Source of the DNA: Helianthus annuus
Lineage: Eukaryota > Streptophyta > Magnoliopsida > Asterales > Asteraceae
NCBI RefSeq assembly: GCF_002127325.2
Contig: NC_035448.2
Span: 61,739,751 to 61,803,750, forward strand
DNA: 64,000 bases
Direction of reading: 5' to 3'
The notes below the pieces were generated by a model, which ran no database searches, was not told the DNA's origin, and worked only from the letters and a program-made list of their open reading frames with translations. Positions 61,488 to 64,000 of the stretch are shown here, one piece after another. How positions within the stretch are numbered: position 1 is the first letter of the stretch; every line of letters starts with the position of its first letter. A program made the position numbers and the translations under genes.

Positions 61488-61908
61488 AGAATAGTAACCA
61501 AGTTTTAAAAGTGTTTTAATTAGGTCACTCGTATCGTTTTTGTCCCAGTTAGATAATTTAACATTCAAATCGAGTCATGTTCTTTTTTCTATGTGTCAAG
61601 AAAAAAAATGAAGAATAAGATGTTGGGGCGGATTATTTTAATATATGAAATTATATTTATTAAAAATAAAAACACTTTAATTACATTAAAAATTAAAAAA
61701 AAAAATTACAATCGATGTCATCACTCGAAGTTAGTATCAAATAAAAGGGGAAAAAGAAACAAAAATCCATATCACCATGGTTACTTATGAAACTGATGAA
61801 AAAACCCTTAATTTTAATGAAAAATGAATGTTGAGTGACCTGATTGGAACACTTTTGAAACATGAGTGACTTAATTGAAACACTTTTAAAACTTGGTTAC
61901 TATTCTAA
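61488..61908. mobile_element. TIR element with about 40-bp inverted ends
   Basis: The left end agaatagtaaccaagtttta is mirrored on the right by aacttggttactattct. The inner end phrase gtcactc (left) and gagtgac (right) also pair. A second, shorter copy of the right subterminal phrase (gagtgacctgattggaacac) lies at 61835. No coding content; TSD not resolved. Confidence 0.7.
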
Positions 61909-62340
61909 AAAGTTACCCCTTTATTTTATTATATTTAAAAACCAAATTAAAGCATTTGAAAAGAGTATGCGTATTACTGGAGTACTGGGAAATCACATTG
62001 ACGGATTGACCACTCTCAAAGTCTCGGTTATAAACTACGTTATTACCTTTGTTTAAGGTGTAAATTATTCGTGAATGTCAGGAGGTCTAGTATACGTTGT
62101 CTTAACCGGGTCCGTGCTAGAGAGCTCCCTCGCACAATAGATCCCCAATTTAAACCACTCAATGAGAAACCCCTATCGTCCAGACTCGAAGTTGAGACCT
62201 GGAAAGAAAAACTCACCCGTGCCTACTATAGGTGGAACTTAAATAACCGTGGCCACCACTAGAGCACTAGTATGGTTAACTACGTTATTACGTGATTTCA
62301 ACTTAAAATATGTCTTTTTCGCTTAATTTGAATTTCTAAA
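61909..62340. other. Unassigned DNA
   Basis: A moderately GC-rich stretch at 62090-62250 contains cgcacaatagatccccaattt and gtccagactcgaagttgaga, which look like part of a dispersed repeat. No gene recognised. Confidence 0.35.
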
Positions 62341-62780
62341 TTTAGGGGCAAAAATTGTCCAGAAAAAATATATTATGGGGTTGCCCATTGAAGACTGTTT
62401 TCTACTTTTCTGCTCGAATATAACAAACCCTAAGTACACACATCATCCTGGCATCCTGCTGCTTATATATTCGGTTTCTTCCAAGTTCCAACATTCATCT
62501 CCTCTCTGCCGATTTCAGATCTCGTTTAACTGTTTTCTAAATATTTGTTCAAAGAAACTGAAACTATGTTTTCTTTTTCAGCTTCTAATTTCCGTTTATT
62601 TTGAGTTTTGATTTGTACGTTAATTTCATCGAAGAATGATTCGATTCGTGTAAACCTGATGTATAAAAGCAGGGATCGATTGCCTTTGTGAATTGATCTC
62701 CCGTAAACGTCAGGGAAATAGAGTGGGCATCGTTATTGGGTGAACCTCTTGATTTCTTTCATGACGGATAAGGTTCAGTA
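62341..62780 (+). promoter_or_regulatory. Possible promoter and 5' leader of a plus-strand gene running off the right edge
   Basis: A TATA-like cttatatattcgg at about 62461-62473 is followed by pyrimidine-rich sequence (tcatctcctctctgccgattt), as in plant 5' untranslated leaders. No long open frame follows, so a leader intron would be needed. This is inferred from composition only. Confidence 0.3.
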
Positions 62781-64000
62781 AACGAAGCTATATTTGTTTT
62801 TGCTGTTTTCAACTTATTAAAATCTTGATTTTTTGAGGTTGAAATTGTACCCGGAAAGTGAATGAAGGGTAATGAAAATTGTGTATTTAAAAAGTTGAGA
62901 TGGAAACCACATGAAAGTGAATTAGGTGCATAAACCGGTTATATTTTGAACTGATGGGGATAATTACTCTAACCGGTTTATGCTTTTTTTTTTTGAATTT
63001 CTTTTTTGGGGGGTTTTGGTTAAAAAACTAGTTAAAGTTAAATTTTCTAATTATTTTTACAAGAAACAACGATATTATCGACACAAACAATAATATAATG
63101 AGGGCTCCATTCTCAAATTTCATTTCATCACACTCTAAGAGTCCCAGTTTCAAGACCTAGCTCGTCACTTGATCTCCTTCGCTCTCACCAGAGGCACCAT
63201 CCACGAAACCTAGGGCTGAACCGCATTCTTTGAGAAAGGGGGAAAGATTCCTGGAATTTTGGTGAATATTTGGGGGTTTTGAATTAATTTTGCTATATCA
63301 TTGAATGTTTTTTATAATTTTGTGTTTAAAGTTTTCATTTATTAGTCTATATGATTACTTATTCTATTATTAGGTCTAGTGGTGTGTGTGTTTAGGCCTA
63401 AAATGCATTTTGTGAGAAAAGGGAACCGGATTTTGGTGAAAATTTGGAGGTTATGAATTACTTTTGCTAAAATATTGAATGTTTCTTATAATTTTGTGTT
63501 TAAAATAATTTATTAGTTTGTATGCTTAGCTATTCCATTATTAGTTTTAGTTGGTGAATGTGTGTTAAGGTGAAAGTGTGTCTAGTCGTGAAATGCATCA
63601 TGTGAAGAAAAGGGGAATGATTCCCTGGATTTTGGTTAAATTTTAGGGGTTTTGAATTAGGGTTTTCTGAATTTTATTTGCTAAATCATTGAATGTTTCT
63701 TATAATTTTGTGTTTTAAGTTTTAATTTATTAGTTTGCCTACTTAGCTATTCCTTTCTTGTATTGTCCGCACCAGTCGGTTATTAACTTGGTTTGTTATG
63801 TGTTATTATCAATAGTGAATATTGTCACGGCGAGATAAGAAGTCACAAGGTGTTTTTATTACTGGGAGCCCCCAACCAACATTTAGAAAAATGTTCGTGA
63901 CTTCATTAAGGGTGCCGTTACTTTTGCTGTAACCGGAAAAGTAACCCGTCACTTTAACTTTTATAGATCATCACTTGATTTTTCAAGATTACATAATTTC
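62781..64000. other. AT-rich DNA, perhaps leader intron; no coding region seen
   Basis: aaccggttatat and its mirror ataaccggtt-like phrases flank 62935-62985 (inverted repeat of about 12 bases around gcataaaccggtt and aaccggtttatgc). A second leader-like stretch (ctagctcgtcacttgatctc) is at 63160. No exon is recognised to the end of the window. Confidence 0.35.
63230..63760. repeat. Three diverged tandem repeats of about 175-215 bp
   Basis: attgaatgtttcttataatt (or its variant) recurs at 63300, 63474 and 63688. Each copy is preceded by ggattttggt(g/t)aaa and followed by ttattagt(t/c)t. This is a local multiplication inside presumed non-coding DNA. Confidence 0.75.

Overview
The window looks like nuclear DNA from a flowering plant, very probably a eudicot. 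Asteraceae is my best guess, from the general look of the repeats only. The DNA is AT-rich with long (TA)n tracts. It holds Ty3/gypsy elements primed by initiator Met-tRNA, Helitron ends, hAT and CACTA ends and many small terminal-inverted-repeat elements. I find no intact host gene. Almost everything that can be named is a transposable element or a relic of one, and many have target-site duplications (TSDs) that can be read directly.

Region by region. 1-6.4 kb: small TIR elements, a hAT element with a transposase relic and a perfect 8-bp TSD (1704-2338), TIR elements sitting in (TA)n tracts, and a 655-bp tandem duplication. 6.5-10.4 kb: a small minus-strand LTR element whose left LTR was split by a non-autonomous Helitron (6694-8262). 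Its right LTR is the uninterrupted empty site. 10.8-13.0 kb: a CACTA end and a cluster of inverted copies of a foldback-like repeat.

13.0-36.7 kb: a nest of LTR elements. Gypsy-1 (12984-36729, TSD attat) broke the foldback repeat. A solo LTR (23404-35691, TSD caaac) lies in its 3' LTR. A non-coding LTR element with 3.3-kb LTRs (25399-34609, TSD gatgc) lies in that solo LTR. Gypsy-1 gag-pol is recognisable but has five in-frame stops and one frameshift.

37-39.8 kb: a minisatellite, a small TIR element and unassigned DNA. 39.8-54.9 kb: a minus-strand LTR, then two gypsy pol fragments meeting head to head near 43245. The plus-strand one continues into a 3' LTR that was broken by a 6.65-kb solo LTR (45965-52617, TSD cttgg), which carries its own TIR element and a 2.4-kb direct duplication.

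55-61.4 kb: exon-like fragments of an unidentified gene, ending near a Helitron 3' terminus at 61421. Between them lies a hAT MITE (56544-60240, TSD ggtactac) split by a 3.5-kb element that is one large inverted repeat (56650-60172). That element is built from paired palindromic ATACGC(T/A)GCGTAT motifs and two blocks of 61-bp repeats. It is the most unusual structure in the window. 61.4-64 kb: another TIR element, then DNA that looks like the promoter and 5' leader or intron of a gene running off the right edge.

The genes do not form a pathway. The window is a layered record of insertions, and the TSDs and interrupted copies allow their order to be read. Family names rest on motifs recognised by eye; no database search was possible.
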